Of a stretch of DNA of 64,000 nt, positions 41,213 through 50,444 are shown piece after piece. The notes under the pieces were generated by a model. The model saw nothing but the letters and a program-made list of their open reading frames with translations, ran no database searches and was not told where the DNA came from. Position numbers and translations under genes: made by a program. Position 1 is the first letter of the stretch. Every line of letters begins with the position of its first letter. This DNA is from Mycolicibacterium aichiense (lineage in GTDB: Bacteria; Actinomycetota; Actinomycetes; Mycobacteriales; Mycobacteriaceae): NCBI RefSeq assembly GCF_010726245.1, contig NZ_AP022561.1, positions 1,922,001 to 1,986,000 of the forward strand. Reading direction: 5' to 3'.

Positions 41213-42784
41213 TCAGGAAACCCCCTCCAGTTCTTCTCCGGTGATGTCGATTTGCCGCACCGGCCCGGTGAACCAGTTCTTCACCGACGCGTGCCAGTAG
41301 ATGTAGAGCAGGATCAGCACGCCGCCGACCACCAGTGGGGTGTAGTTCACGTACTTCCACTCGAAGCTCGCGTCCCACGGCGCACCGCCGATCGACGTCG
41401 GGAACATCGCGATGATCGAGGTGATGATGATCTCGGCCAATGCCAGAGGTGCCATCCACTTGTGGTGTCCCCGGAGATTCCATTTGCCCAGCGGGAACGA
41501 GTCACCGGCTTTCCAGCGGTAGTAGATCGGCACCGCGAAGCACAGATAGAGGCCGACCACCCCGATCGAGACCACCGCGAAGAACGCGATCGGCACCGGG
41601 GCGCCATTGATGTCCACCTGGACCAGCGCGGGCAGCGTCAAGATAGCAGCGATGGCCGCGGTGACCATGACGGCGTTGGCGGGCACCTTCTTGGTGCTGA
41701 GCTTGGACCACAGCTGATGGCCGGGCACCGCCCGGTCGCGGCTGAACGCGAACAGCATCCGCGAGGCGCTGGTCTGGCACGCCGTGGTGCAGAACAGCTG
41801 CCCGGCGGTGGAGATCAGCAGCACGATTGCCACCCACTTGGAGTCCATCGCCTGGCTGAAGATAGTGGCGACCGCGCCACCGCCTGTCGTCACGCCATCG
41901 ACGTCCTGAACCGCGAACAGGAAGCTCAGCAGCAGGATCCAGCCACCGATCGTGGAATAGAAGATCGACCGCCAGATTCCTTTCGCCGCGCCATCGGCCG
42001 CACTCTTGGTCTCCTCGGACAAGTGGGCCGACGCGTCGTAGCCGGTGATCGTGTACTGCGTGAGGATCGCCGACATCGGCAGCACGAACAGCAGGAAGCC
42101 GAATCCGGAGGTGGATCCGCCGAAAAAGCCGGTGTTGTTGACCGTGGTGGCGAACACCGTGGAGAAGCTGGCGTGCTGGGCGGGGATCAGCCACAGGATC
42201 ACGATCACTGCGGCGGCGCCGATGACGTGCCACCACACCGAGATGTTGTTGATCACGGCCAGCAGGTGGCTGGAGAAGATGTTGATGGTCGCGACGATCA
42301 CCAGGATGACCAGGAACATGATGAACGTCCGGGTCAGGCTGTAGCCGGCGAGCCAGCTCTCGCTGAAGGTGCCCAGCGTCAGGTCCAGGAACGTCGCCGA
42401 CCCGTAGGCCACCGACGCCAGGATCGCGATCAGGCCGATCAGGTTCAGCCAGCCGGTGTAGTACCCGGCCTTCGGGCCGCCGAGTTTGGCTGCCCACCAA
42501 TAGATTCCACCCGAAGTCGGGAAGGCCGACACCAGCTCGGACATGCACAGCCCGATGAGCAGGATAAAGACCGACAGGATCGGCCAGCCCCAGGCGATCG
42601 CCGCCGGGCCGCCGTTGTTCCAGCCGAGGCCGAACGAGGTGAAGCAGCCGGCCAGGATCGAGATGATCGAGAACGAGATGGCGAAATTGCTGAAGCCGGA
42701 CCAGGACCGGTGCAGCTCCTGGGTGTACCCGAGGCTGGCGAGGTGCTTTTCGTCGTCGTCGAGTAGTTCGTGACCCTCTGGCAC
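41213..42784 (-). CDS. APC-family permease of the glutamylation cluster
   Basis: Secondary amino acid/amine transporter of 523 residues with about 12 helices (SFSIISILAGCFTSFGLGW, ISEL-like GLCMSELVSAFPTSGGIYWWAA, GYDASAHLSEETKSA). I choose GTG 42784 because AAGGAG lies 5 nt upstream (rc of 42789-42794); the longer reading from 42907 crosses the promoter. It diverges from the glnA4-puuD-aldC-SDR-fadR operon across about 200 bp with palindromes, which suggests it imports their amine substrate (ethanolamine, GABA or a polyamine; inference). Confidence 0.88.
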   Translation of the reverse strand: MPEGHELLDDDEKHLASLGYTQELHRSWSGFSNFAISFSIISILAGCFTSFGLGWNNGGPAAIAWGWPILSVFILLIGLCMSELVSAFPTSGGIYWWAAKLGGPKAGYYTGWLNLIGLIAILASVAYGSATFLDLTLGTFSESWLAGYSLTRTFIMFLVILVIVATINIFSSHLLAVINNISVWWHVIGAAAVIVILWLIPAQHASFSTVFATTVNNTGFFGGSTSGFGFLLFVLPMSAILTQYTITGYDASAHLSEETKSAADGAAKGIWRSIFYSTIGGWILLLSFLFAVQDVDGVTTGGGAVATIFSQAMDSKWVAIVLLISTAGQLFCTTACQTSASRMLFAFSRDRAVPGHQLWSKLSTKKVPANAVMVTAAIAAILTLPALVQVDINGAPVPIAFFAVVSIGVVGLYLCFAVPIYYRWKAGDSFPLGKWNLRGHHKWMAPLALAEIIITSIIAMFPTSIGGAPWDASFEWKYVNYTPLVVGGVLILLYIYWHASVKNWFTGPVRQIDITGEELEGVS

Positions 42785-42844
42785 GGTTTCTCCTTCTGGG
42801 CGTGATGACGAAGAGGCGCCCACCGGCGCTCTCCTGAGTAGGGA

Positions 42845-42898
42845 CAATAGAGTGCTATTGGTCTGGTGTCCTACCTTTGGAGTGACGTTTATGTAAAC
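42845..42898. promoter_or_regulatory. Palindromes in the permease-glnA4 promoter
   Basis: CAATAG-AGTG-CTATTG (42845-42860) and GTTTA-TG-TAAAC (42887-42898) are perfect inverted repeats in the gap between the divergent genes. The second has the GT...AC pattern usual for GntR/FadR operators, and a FadR-type gene ends the operon, so it is a candidate target. Confidence 0.5.
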
Positions 42899-42986
42899 CT
42901 GGACCACGACGCCGCCACGCTGGCGACATCCAATGGTTGACTTTCCGTCGAATCAACCCGATCCCGGGCTATCGAGAGGGGCACGC

Positions 42987-44372
42987 GTGACGCCTGATGG
43001 TGCAGGCCGACGCCGGCCAGGTCTGTTGCTGCAGGCCGAGTTGGACGACATGGTGGCCGCCGGTGAGATCGACACGGTCATCGTGGCCTTTGCCGACATG
43101 CAGGGCCGGCTGACCGGCAAACGGATCTCGGCCGAACTGTTCGTCGACGATGTCGCCGCCCACGGCGCCGAGTGCTGTAACTACCTGCTGGCGGTGGACG
43201 TCGACAACAACACGGTCGACGGTTACGAGATCTCGAGCTGGGAGACCGGCTACGGCGACATGGTGATGACCCCGGATTTCAGCACGCTGCGCCGCATACC
43301 ATGGCTGCCCGCCACCGCGCTGGTGATGGCCGACCTGTCCTGGACCGATGGCCGCCCGGTCAACCAGGCTCCGCGCGGCATCCTGCGCAAGCAACTCGAC
43401 CGGCTCGCCGAACGCGACATGTGTGCGGTCGCCGCGACCGAACTGGAGTTCATGGCCTTCGACACCAGCTACCGCGACGCCTGGAAGTCCGGTTACCGCA
43501 ACATCACTCCTGCCACCGACTACAACATCGACTACGCGATGCTGGCCTCGACCCGGATGGAGCCGCTGCTCCGCGACATCCGTAACGGGATGGCCGGTGC
43601 CGGAATGTACTGCGAGGGCGTGAAGGGCGAATGCAACCTCGGCCAGCAGGAGATCGGGTTCCGCTACGCCGACGCGCTGGTCACCTGCGACAACCACACG
43701 ATCTACAAGAACGGCGCGAAAGAGATCGCCGATCAACACGGCAAGAGCCTGACGTTCATGGCGAAATACGATGAGCGGGAAGGAAACAGCTGCCACATTC
43801 ACATCTCCTTCCGCGGCACCGATGGCTCCGCAGTTTTCGCTGATGACTCCGACGAGCTCGGCATGTCGCCGATGTTTCGCAGCTTCATCGCCGGTCAACT
43901 CGCCACACTGCGTGAGCTGACGCTGTTCTATGCACCGAACATCAACTCCTACAAGCGGTTTGTCGACGGCAGCTTCGCTCCGACCGCGATCGCGTGGGGC
44001 ATGGACAACCGCACCTGCGCGTTGCGGGTGGTCGGCCACGGATCCGGGATGCGGATGGAGTGTCGCGCGCCCGGTGGTGACGTCAACCAGTACCTCGCGG
44101 TGGCGGCGCTGATCGCCGGCGGGCTGTACGGCATCGACAACGGGCTGGAGCTGCCCGACGCGGTCGACGGCAACGCCTACACCAGTGGGGCCGATCGGCT
44201 GCCGACCACGCTGGCCGAGGCGGCCGCGCTGTTCGAGGGTTCGACGGTGGCGCGCGAGGTATTCGGCGACGACGTCGTCGAGCACTACCTGAACAACGCC
44301 CGCGTCGAGCTGGCGGCGTTCAACTCCGCGGTCACCGACTGGGAGAGGGTGCGCGGCTTTGAGCGGCTCTGA
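42987..44372 (+). CDS. glnA4: Glutamine synthetase-like gamma-glutamylamide ligase
   Basis: GS-fold ATP ligase that joins glutamate to an amine. The protein has the DTVIVAFADMQGRLTGKRISAELF N-terminal beta-grasp, TELEFMAF, KGECNLGQQEIGF, GNSCHIHISF and the NSYKRFVDGSFAPTAIAWGMDNRTCALRVVG catalytic block. GTG 42987 with GAGAGGG 6 nt upstream gives 461 residues, close to M. tuberculosis GlnA4; ATG 42933 lacks a ribosome site. In Streptomyces GlnA4 acts on ethanolamine and GlnA3 on polyamines. Followed by puuD (overlapping), aldC and SDR, as in Rv2860c-2857c. Confidence 0.9.
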   Translation: MTPDGAGRRRPGLLLQAELDDMVAAGEIDTVIVAFADMQGRLTGKRISAELFVDDVAAHGAECCNYLLAVDVDNNTVDGYEISSWETGYGDMVMTPDFSTLRRIPWLPATALVMADLSWTDGRPVNQAPRGILRKQLDRLAERDMCAVAATELEFMAFDTSYRDAWKSGYRNITPATDYNIDYAMLASTRMEPLLRDIRNGMAGAGMYCEGVKGECNLGQQEIGFRYADALVTCDNHTIYKNGAKEIADQHGKSLTFMAKYDEREGNSCHIHISFRGTDGSAVFADDSDELGMSPMFRSFIAGQLATLRELTLFYAPNINSYKRFVDGSFAPTAIAWGMDNRTCALRVVGHGSGMRMECRAPGGDVNQYLAVAALIAGGLYGIDNGLELPDAVDGNAYTSGADRLPTTLAEAAALFEGSTVAREVFGDDVVEHYLNNARVELAAFNSAVTDWERVRGFERL

Positions 44373-45111
44373 GAGGGAGGCGGGGCTGCGTCCCGTCGTG
44401 GGTCTCACGACGTATCTCCAGCAGGCACAGACCGGCATCTGGGATGTGCACGCCAGTTTCCTGCCCGGCATCTACATCGAAGGCGTCACGCTGGCCGGGG
44501 GGATCGCCACGCTGCTCCCGCCGCAACCGGTGGACGCCGGCATCGTCGAGCGGATCCTCGACGGCATCGACGGTCTGATCGTCACCGGCGGCCGGGATGT
44601 CGATCCGTCCGCGTACGGCCACGATTCGCACCCCGCCACCGACGTGCCGGACCGCGTTCGCGACGCGTGGGAGCTCGCGCTGGTTGCCGCGGCGATACGC
44701 CGGCACCTGCCGGTGCTCGGCATCTGCCGCGGCGCGCAGGTGCTCAACGTGGCACTGGGCGGCACACTGCACCAGCACCTCCCGGACGTCGTGGGGCACA
44801 CCCGTCATCAGCAGGGCAACGCGGTGTTCACGACCTCGACGATCCACACCGTGGCGGGTAGCCGGCTTGCCGGCCTGATCGGGGAGAGCACGAATGCGCA
44901 GTGCTATCACCATCAGGCCATCGACCGGCTCGGTGACGGACTGATGATCAGCGCGTTCGACGGGGAGGGTGTGGTCGAGGCCGTCGAGTTGCCGGGTCAC
45001 GATTTCGTGCTGGCCGTGCAATGGCATCCCGAGGAAACCCTGGACGACCTTCGCGTGTTCGCCGGCCTGGTCGAGGCAGCCCGGGCCTACACAACAGAAA
45101 GAGTGAATTGA
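44359..45111 (+). CDS. puuD: Gamma-glutamyl hydrolase of the PuuD type
   Basis: Class I glutamine-amidotransferase-fold hydrolase (C26) that frees the product from its gamma-glutamyl tag. The 250-residue protein has VTGGRDVDPS, the nucleophile in LGICRGAQVLNVALGG, and the His-Glu in VQWHPEE. The predicted start TTG 44359 overlaps the glnA4 end by 14 nt; GTG 44398 is an alternative. Its stop overlaps aldC (TTGA). Confidence 0.9.
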   Translation: MSGSEREAGLRPVVGLTTYLQQAQTGIWDVHASFLPGIYIEGVTLAGGIATLLPPQPVDAGIVERILDGIDGLIVTGGRDVDPSAYGHDSHPATDVPDRVRDAWELALVAAAIRRHLPVLGICRGAQVLNVALGGTLHQHLPDVVGHTRHQQGNAVFTTSTIHTVAGSRLAGLIGESTNAQCYHHQAIDRLGDGLMISAFDGEGVVEAVELPGHDFVLAVQWHPEETLDDLRVFAGLVEAARAYTTERVN

Positions 45112-46472
45112 GTACAACCGAACTGGTCAATCCGGCCACGGAAGAGTCGCTGCGCATGGTCGAGCTGACCGACGTCGCCGGCGTCGACGACGCCGTTGCG
45201 CGCGCCAAGGTCGCCCAAAAGGTCTGGGCCGCACAGGCGCCCGCCGAGCGGGCGGCCGCATTGCGGGCGTTCGCCGCTGCAGTGGACGCGCATGTCGGCG
45301 AGCTGGCCGCCCTGGAGGTCGCCAACTCCGGTCACCCGATCGGCGCGGCCGAGTGGGAAGCCGGCCACGTGCGCGACGTGCTCCAGTTCTATTCGGCCAC
45401 CCCGGAGCGCTTGTCCGGTAAGCAGATTCCAGTGGCCGGCGGACTGGATGTGACGTTCAACGAGCCGATGGGCGTGATCGGGGTGATCACGCCGTGGAAC
45501 TTCCCGATGCCGATCGCGGTGTGGGGTTTCGCGCCCGCGCTGGCCGCAGGAAACGCGGTGGTGCTCAAGCCGGCCGAGTGGACGCCACTGACCTCGATGC
45601 GGCTCGGTGAGATCGCGGTGGAATCCGGCCTCCCCGAGGACCTGTTCCAAGTGCTGCCCGGCCGCGGCTCGGTGGTCGGTGAGCGGTTCATCAGCCACCC
45701 TGATGTCCGCAAGATCGTGTTCACCGGCTCCACCGAGGTCGGCACCAAGGTGATGGCCGGGGCGGCCAACCAGGTCAAGCGGGTCACCCTGGAACTCGGC
45801 GGCAAGAGCGCCAACATCGTCTTCGCCGACTGCGATCTGGAGAAGGCGGCGGCCACCGCGCCCTACGGTGTGTTCGACAATGCCGGGCAGGACTGCTGTG
45901 CGCGCAGCCGGATCCTCGTGCAGCGCAGTGTGTTCGACAAATTCATGGAGCTACTCGAGCCGGCCGTCAAGGGCCTGGTCGTCGGTGACCCCGCGGCCCG
46001 GGACACCGAGATGGGACCGCTGGTGTCGCGCAAGCACTTCGAATCGGTGGCCGCCTACGTACCCGATGACACCAACGTCGCCTTCCGCGGCTCAGCGCCG
46101 AGTGGGCCCGGTTTCTGGTTCCCGCCGACCGTCATCACCCCGCAACGCACCGACCGCACCGTCACCGAGGAGATCTTCGGACCGGTCGTCGCGGTGCTGC
46201 CGTTCGACGACGAGGCCGACGCCATCGCGCTGGCCAATGACACCGAATACGGCCTGTCCGGGTCGATCTGGACTGACAACCTTTCTCGGGCAGTGCGGGT
46301 GTCACGCGCGGTCGAGGCAGGCAACCTGAGCGTCAATTCGCATTCGTCGGTCCGGTACAACACCCCGTTCGGCGGCTTCAAACAATCCGGGCTCGGCCGC
46401 GAACTCGGTCCGGACGCACCCCTGCACTTCACCGAAACCAAGAACGTCTTTTTTGCTGTAGAGGAGAGCTAG
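45108..46472 (+). CDS. aldC: Aldehyde dehydrogenase
   Basis: NAD(P)-dependent oxidation of the (glutamylated) amino-aldehyde to acid. From TTG 45108 it is 454 residues. The catalytic Cys263 lies in NAGQDCCARS, with the general base in LELGGKSANIVF, the cofactor block GVITPWNFPMPIAVWGFAPALAAGNAVVLKPAEW and FGPVVAVLPFD. The puuD stop overlaps its start. Closely similar in length to M. tuberculosis AldC. Confidence 0.94.
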   Translation: MSTTELVNPATEESLRMVELTDVAGVDDAVARAKVAQKVWAAQAPAERAAALRAFAAAVDAHVGELAALEVANSGHPIGAAEWEAGHVRDVLQFYSATPERLSGKQIPVAGGLDVTFNEPMGVIGVITPWNFPMPIAVWGFAPALAAGNAVVLKPAEWTPLTSMRLGEIAVESGLPEDLFQVLPGRGSVVGERFISHPDVRKIVFTGSTEVGTKVMAGAANQVKRVTLELGGKSANIVFADCDLEKAAATAPYGVFDNAGQDCCARSRILVQRSVFDKFMELLEPAVKGLVVGDPAARDTEMGPLVSRKHFESVAAYVPDDTNVAFRGSAPSGPGFWFPPTVITPQRTDRTVTEEIFGPVVAVLPFDDEADAIALANDTEYGLSGSIWTDNLSRAVRVSRAVEAGNLSVNSHSSVRYNTPFGGFKQSGLGRELGPDAPLHFTETKNVFFAVEES

Positions 46473-47246
46473 ATGGATCTGTCCCAGCGACTGAAGGACA
46501 AGGTCGCCGTCGTCACCGGTGGCGCGAGCGGCATCGGGCTCGCGGCCGTCAAACGGATGCGGGACGAAGGCGCGATCGTCGTCATCGGGGATCTCGACGA
46601 GACCACCGGCAAGACTGTGGCCAACGACTTGAACGTGACGTTCGTCCAGGTCGACGTTGCCGATCAGGTCGCGGTGGATCAGTTGTTCGACACCGCTTTC
46701 GAGCTACACGGTGGCGTCGACATCGCGTTCAACAACGCCGGGATCAGCCCGCCCGACGACGACCTCATCGAGAACACCGGCATCGACGCCTGGGACCGGG
46801 TGCAGGACGTCAACTTGAAGTCGGTCTTCTTCTGCTGCAAGGCCGCGCTGCGGCACATGGTGCCCGCGCAACGCGGCTCCATCATCAACACCGCCTCGTT
46901 CGTCGCGGTCAATGGTTCGGCCACCTCCCAGATCTCCTACACCGCGTCCAAGGGCGGCGTGCTGGCCATGTCGCGCGAGCTCGGAATCCAGTACGCGCGC
47001 CAGGGAATTCGGGTCAACGCGCTATGCCCCGGCCCGGTGAACACCCCGCTGTTGCGGGAGCTGTTCGCCAAGGATCCCGAGCGCGCTGCACGCCGCCTGG
47101 TGCACGTGCCGATGGGCCGGTTCGCCGAGCCGGAGGAACTGGCCGCCGCGGTGGCATTCCTGGCCAGCGACGACTCGTCGTTCATCACCGGGTCGAGCTT
47201 CCTGGTCGACGGCGGCATCACCGGCCACTACGTCACCCCGCTGTAA
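46473..47246 (+). CDS. Short-chain dehydrogenase/reductase
   Basis: NAD(P)-dependent oxidoreductase of 257 residues with T-G-G-A-S-G-I-G at the N-terminus, NNAG (FNNAGISPP), Ser in NTASFVAVNG and the YxxxK pair in YTASKGG. Begins on the base after the aldC stop. Its role in the glutamylation pathway (alternative aldehyde/alcohol interconversion) is inferred from position; matches Rv2857c. Confidence 0.92.
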   Translation: MDLSQRLKDKVAVVTGGASGIGLAAVKRMRDEGAIVVIGDLDETTGKTVANDLNVTFVQVDVADQVAVDQLFDTAFELHGGVDIAFNNAGISPPDDDLIENTGIDAWDRVQDVNLKSVFFCCKAALRHMVPAQRGSIINTASFVAVNGSATSQISYTASKGGVLAMSRELGIQYARQGIRVNALCPGPVNTPLLRELFAKDPERAARRLVHVPMGRFAEPEELAAAVAFLASDDSSFITGSSFLVDGGITGHYVTPL

Positions 47247-47249
47247 ACC

Positions 47250-47972
47250 ATGACAGCCGTACCGGAACCGCAGCAGGCCCACGAGGCACTGCTGCGTCCG
47301 GTGCGCCTGGGCAACGCGTTCGAGGACACTGTGGCCCGGCTGCTGCAGACCATCAAGCTCGGTGTGCTCACCCCCGGTGACTCGCTGCCCCCGGAACGGG
47401 AGCTCGCCACCCGGCTCGGCGTCAGCCGCGACACCGTCCGGGAGGCGATCAAGTCGCTGGCCGACGCCGGTTACCTGGTGTCGCGGCGCGGCCGCTATGG
47501 CGGTACCTTCCTGGCCGAACCGCTACCCGCCCCCACCGAGGGGGTGGTGCGCTTCAGCCGCGCCGACATCGACGACGCGCTGCGGCTGCGCGAGATCCTC
47601 GAAGTCGGCGCCGCCAGGATGGCCGCGACCCGAACGCTGACCGCCGCCGAGCGGGAAGGTTTGTGGTCCCGGCTGACCGATGTGCGCTGCTCGTGTGCCG
47701 AGGACTACCGGCGGCTGGACTCCCGGTTGCATCTGGCCATCGCGGAGGCTGCCGGATCGGCATCACTGGTGCCGCTGGTGGCCGAGAACCGAATGCGACT
47801 GAACGCCCTGTTGGATCAGATTCCGTTGCTGCGGCGCAACATTGCGCACTCCGACGAACAGCACGAGAGCATCGTCATCGCCATCCTGGCCGGCGATCCG
47901 GATGCCGCAGGAGCGGCGATGCAGGCCCACGTCGCCGGGTCGGCGGCCCTGCTGCACGGCTTCCTGGACTGA
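47250..47972 (+). CDS. FadR/GntR-family regulator with FCD domain
   Basis: A 240-residue regulator: N-terminal winged helix (LGVLTPGDSLPPERELATRLGVSRDTVREAIKSLADAGYLVSRRGRYGGTFL) and C-terminal all-helical FCD effector domain with likely metal/ligand His and Asp (LDSRLHLAIAEAAG, HSDEQHESIVIAIL). Starts 3 nt after the SDR as the last operon gene, so it probably senses a pathway intermediate and represses this cluster and the divergent permease. Confidence 0.92.
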   Translation: MTAVPEPQQAHEALLRPVRLGNAFEDTVARLLQTIKLGVLTPGDSLPPERELATRLGVSRDTVREAIKSLADAGYLVSRRGRYGGTFLAEPLPAPTEGVVRFSRADIDDALRLREILEVGAARMAATRTLTAAEREGLWSRLTDVRCSCAEDYRRLDSRLHLAIAEAAGSASLVPLVAENRMRLNALLDQIPLLRRNIAHSDEQHESIVIAILAGDPDAAGAAMQAHVAGSAALLHGFLD

Positions 47973-48167
47973 CTTCCCCGGCCGGCCGTCACGACGCGGT
48001 GCGGCGTCGTATTCCGCGCCGAGCAGACCGACATCGTTGCGCAGGCTGATCAGCCGGTCGAAAAAGTTCGGTGGCCTCTCGCGTCCACCCGATATCGCCG
48101 CTGCGCGACACCAATGCCGCGGAGCGCAGGACTCCCAGCAGCGGGTAGTCCTCGCGACGGGGTGTCG
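47973..48167 (-). pseudogene. Remnant of a GH15-type glucoamylase/trehalase C-terminus
   Basis: Downstream of the glucose dehydrogenase stop, the reverse strand reads a protein fragment in two frames: DYPLLGVLRSAALVSRSGDI ... REATELF (about 48158-48067), then FDRLISLRNDVGLLGAEYD (about 48062-48006). The second piece matches the C-terminal (F/E)RLL-LRND-GLL-EEYD block of GH15 alpha-glucosidases; one base near 48061 breaks the frame. There is no start and the fragment runs into the fadR 3' end. GH15 genes are often next to glucose dehydrogenases, which supports decay of such a neighbour. Confidence 0.5.
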
Positions 48168-49226
48168 CTAGTGCGATCCATCCAGGGTGACAACAACTTT
48201 GACATCGTCAGATTCGGGGGTGAACGCGTTCGCCGCGTCGTGCAGCGGGACCCGACGGGTTATCAGACTGGCCAACCACTTCGGATCGGCTTTGGTCAGC
48301 GCTGCGGCGGCTTGCCGGTAGTGCCGAAGGTTGGCGTTGACCGAACCCACGACCGCGTCGTTCTCCAGCACGATCTCGCGATTGAGGCCCCCGGCGTCAA
48401 CAGTGAGGGCCCGGCCCTTCGGGGAGACGCCGGTCAACGCGACAATGCCGTACGAGCCGGTGACGGTCATGGCGTCGAAGACCAGCGCGCCCACGCCGGT
48501 GGCCTCGATGACGATGTCCGGCTGGATCTTGCCGACCGCCTTCTCAACGCTGGTGTGGTGGTAGGTGGCGTTCAGGGCGTCCACGATCTCGGGTTTGGGT
48601 CCGTCGGTCACCCGGTCGAGCACATGGACTTCGAGGCCGTGCTGCACGCCCAGCAGAGCGGCCAACAGACCGACCGGGCCTGCGCCGGTGACCAGCGCGG
48701 TGCGTGGTTCGAACCAGGCCCGCTGCCCGATGCGGTACACCTGCTCCCAGGCTTTGGCCACGACCGTGGTGGGCTCGATCAACACGCCGGCGTCGCCGAG
48801 TCCGTCATCGAGCTTGATCGCGTAATCGGTCTCCACACACCAGATCTCACTGCCGTACCCGTCGATCTCCTTGATGCCGCGTTCGGTGTACCGGCCGTTG
48901 CGACACATGTCGAATTCGCCGTGGGCGCAGGCGCCACAGGGCACCGGATCGGGCCGCCGAACCACGCCGACCACCAGATCGCCTTCGCCGAACTCGCTGT
49001 CCGGCGGGGCCGTCAGCACCCGGCCCAGCGATTCGTGACCCAGTATCAGCCGATCACGCCCAGGCGGGGCCCAGCCGTATTCGCCTGCGGCGATCTCCTT
49101 GTCGGTCCCGCACACTCCGATCGCCAGGCCTGCCACACGCAGTTCACCGGGCCCGGCGGAGGGCTCGGCGACGTCCTCGACGGCAAGGGTGTGGGCTCGG
49201 CCGGGCTGCACTGTCAACGCACGCAT
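48168..49226 (-). CDS. Glucose 1-dehydrogenase-like Zn-dependent MDR
   Basis: A 352-residue medium-chain dehydrogenase. Catalytic zinc ligands: Cys in GVCGTDKEI and His-Glu in LGHESLGRV; structural zinc Cys in PVPCGACAHGEFDMCRNG, and TERGIKEIDGYG, which is typical of glucose dehydrogenases. The Rossmann motif is VTGAGPVGLLAAL. Start ATG 49226 (MRALTVQPG); a longer reading to 49949 overlaps the next gene. Substrate glucose is inferred from family similarity. Confidence 0.85.
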   Translation of the reverse strand: MRALTVQPGRAHTLAVEDVAEPSAGPGELRVAGLAIGVCGTDKEIAAGEYGWAPPGRDRLILGHESLGRVLTAPPDSEFGEGDLVVGVVRRPDPVPCGACAHGEFDMCRNGRYTERGIKEIDGYGSEIWCVETDYAIKLDDGLGDAGVLIEPTTVVAKAWEQVYRIGQRAWFEPRTALVTGAGPVGLLAALLGVQHGLEVHVLDRVTDGPKPEIVDALNATYHHTSVEKAVGKIQPDIVIEATGVGALVFDAMTVTGSYGIVALTGVSPKGRALTVDAGGLNREIVLENDAVVGSVNANLRHYRQAAAALTKADPKWLASLITRRVPLHDAANAFTPESDDVKVVVTLDGSH

Positions 49227-49297
49227 GCTATCGGCGTACCCATCCGGTGCGGCCCTCATCCATTGCCGTACCGCAATGGTTGCTGGGAAACAAGCTG

Positions 49298-50362
49298 CTA
49301 TCGGCTGATGAAGGCCAACCCGACAATGCCGACGATGTAGAGCACGCTCACGGCGATCGAGTCCAGCCCCATCCGGAGCCACTGGCGCTGCGGGCGAAAG
49401 ATCAATCCCGCCATGTATACGACGGTGAGCAGGGCGGCCAGGGCGGTGAGGTAGATGTCGGTGCGGTGGGCGGTCGGCAGCACCGCGTCGCCGGACAGCA
49501 GCGTCGCGAGGAGGAACAACACCGGCAAGAAGGCATTGCCGCCGAAGATGTCGCTCATCGCGAGCTTGTAATCGCCCATCCGGGTCGAGGCCAGGCCGGT
49601 CGAGAGTTCGGGCAGGGAGGTGGCGGCTGCCAGAACGGTGGCGCCGAACAACACCCCCGACATTCCCCAGCGGCCGAACACCTCCTCGCCGCTGCGTTCG
49701 ATCAGAACACCGGCGACCAGCGTGGCGACGGCGGCAACGGCGAACACGGTGACCGCGCGGCCGGTGCTGACGCCGCGTTGCGTAGCGGTCTTCTCGTTCG
49801 TCGCGGTGGAGTGGCCGGGCGGCTTGTCCTGGCTGTCCGGCGCATGACCGGCCTGTTGCCACGGTAGTCCCTTGCCGGCCCGGCGGATCAGGTACAAACC
49901 GATCGCCCAGACGACGACGATCAGGACCGCACCGGGAGTCAGCCGCCACGCGATCAGCGAATTGGGCAACTGGGTGGACATCACCACGATGACTAACAGC
50001 GCCACCACGAGACCGGCTTCCAGCACCAGGGTCAGCGATGCCGCCAGGTAGGTCAACGGCTTACGCGGTCGGGTGCCGGCGGCGTCGAGGGCCGCCAGCA
50101 CGATCGTTTGGATCGCGATGCCACCGAGGATGTTGCCGACCGCGACGTCGACATGATGGGACAGCGCGGCGCTGGCGGTGATGGCGATCTCCGGCAGGTT
50201 GGTGGCAATCGCGAGCAGGATGACCCCGCCGAGCGCCGCGCCCAGATGCCACCGTTGCGAGAGCACGTCGGTCGTCTGGGACAACTTGATACCCGCGAAC
50301 CAGATCACGCCGGCGCACGCCACGAAGATTGCCACCAGTGCCGGCGAAGGCAAAGACGTCAT
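49298..50362 (-). CDS. Sodium/calcium exchanger-family cation antiporter
   Basis: Integral membrane protein of 354 residues with two inverted alpha-repeats: LAIATNLPEIAITASAAL...VGNILGG and LAAATSLPELSTGLAS...SDIFGGNAF, each with the conserved acidic residue. A hydrophilic central loop (GHAPDSQDKPPGHSTATNEK) divides the halves. CaCA-family fold; the ions may be Ca2+ or another divalent with Na+ or H+ exchange. Confidence 0.88.
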   Translation of the reverse strand: MTSLPSPALVAIFVACAGVIWFAGIKLSQTTDVLSQRWHLGAALGGVILLAIATNLPEIAITASAALSHHVDVAVGNILGGIAIQTIVLAALDAAGTRPRKPLTYLAASLTLVLEAGLVVALLVIVVMSTQLPNSLIAWRLTPGAVLIVVVWAIGLYLIRRAGKGLPWQQAGHAPDSQDKPPGHSTATNEKTATQRGVSTGRAVTVFAVAAVATLVAGVLIERSGEEVFGRWGMSGVLFGATVLAAATSLPELSTGLASTRMGDYKLAMSDIFGGNAFLPVLFLLATLLSGDAVLPTAHRTDIYLTALAALLTVVYMAGLIFRPQRQWLRMGLDSIAVSVLYIVGIVGLAFISR

Positions 50363-50444
50363 GGCGATATGTTCCCGCCCAGCGAAATGTTAACCACAGT
50401 CAACAGTTGTTCGGCGACAAACATTCGCCGCGGGGGTGAGCCGC

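Noticed and set aside
40943..42766. 607-residue plus-strand reading frame
   Set aside because: It lies antisense to asnO and the permease, is full of Arg, Asp, His and Gln, and has no domain pattern; a GC-rich shadow frame. The same holds for long antisense frames at 4860-5942, 12591-14063 and 29504-31180.
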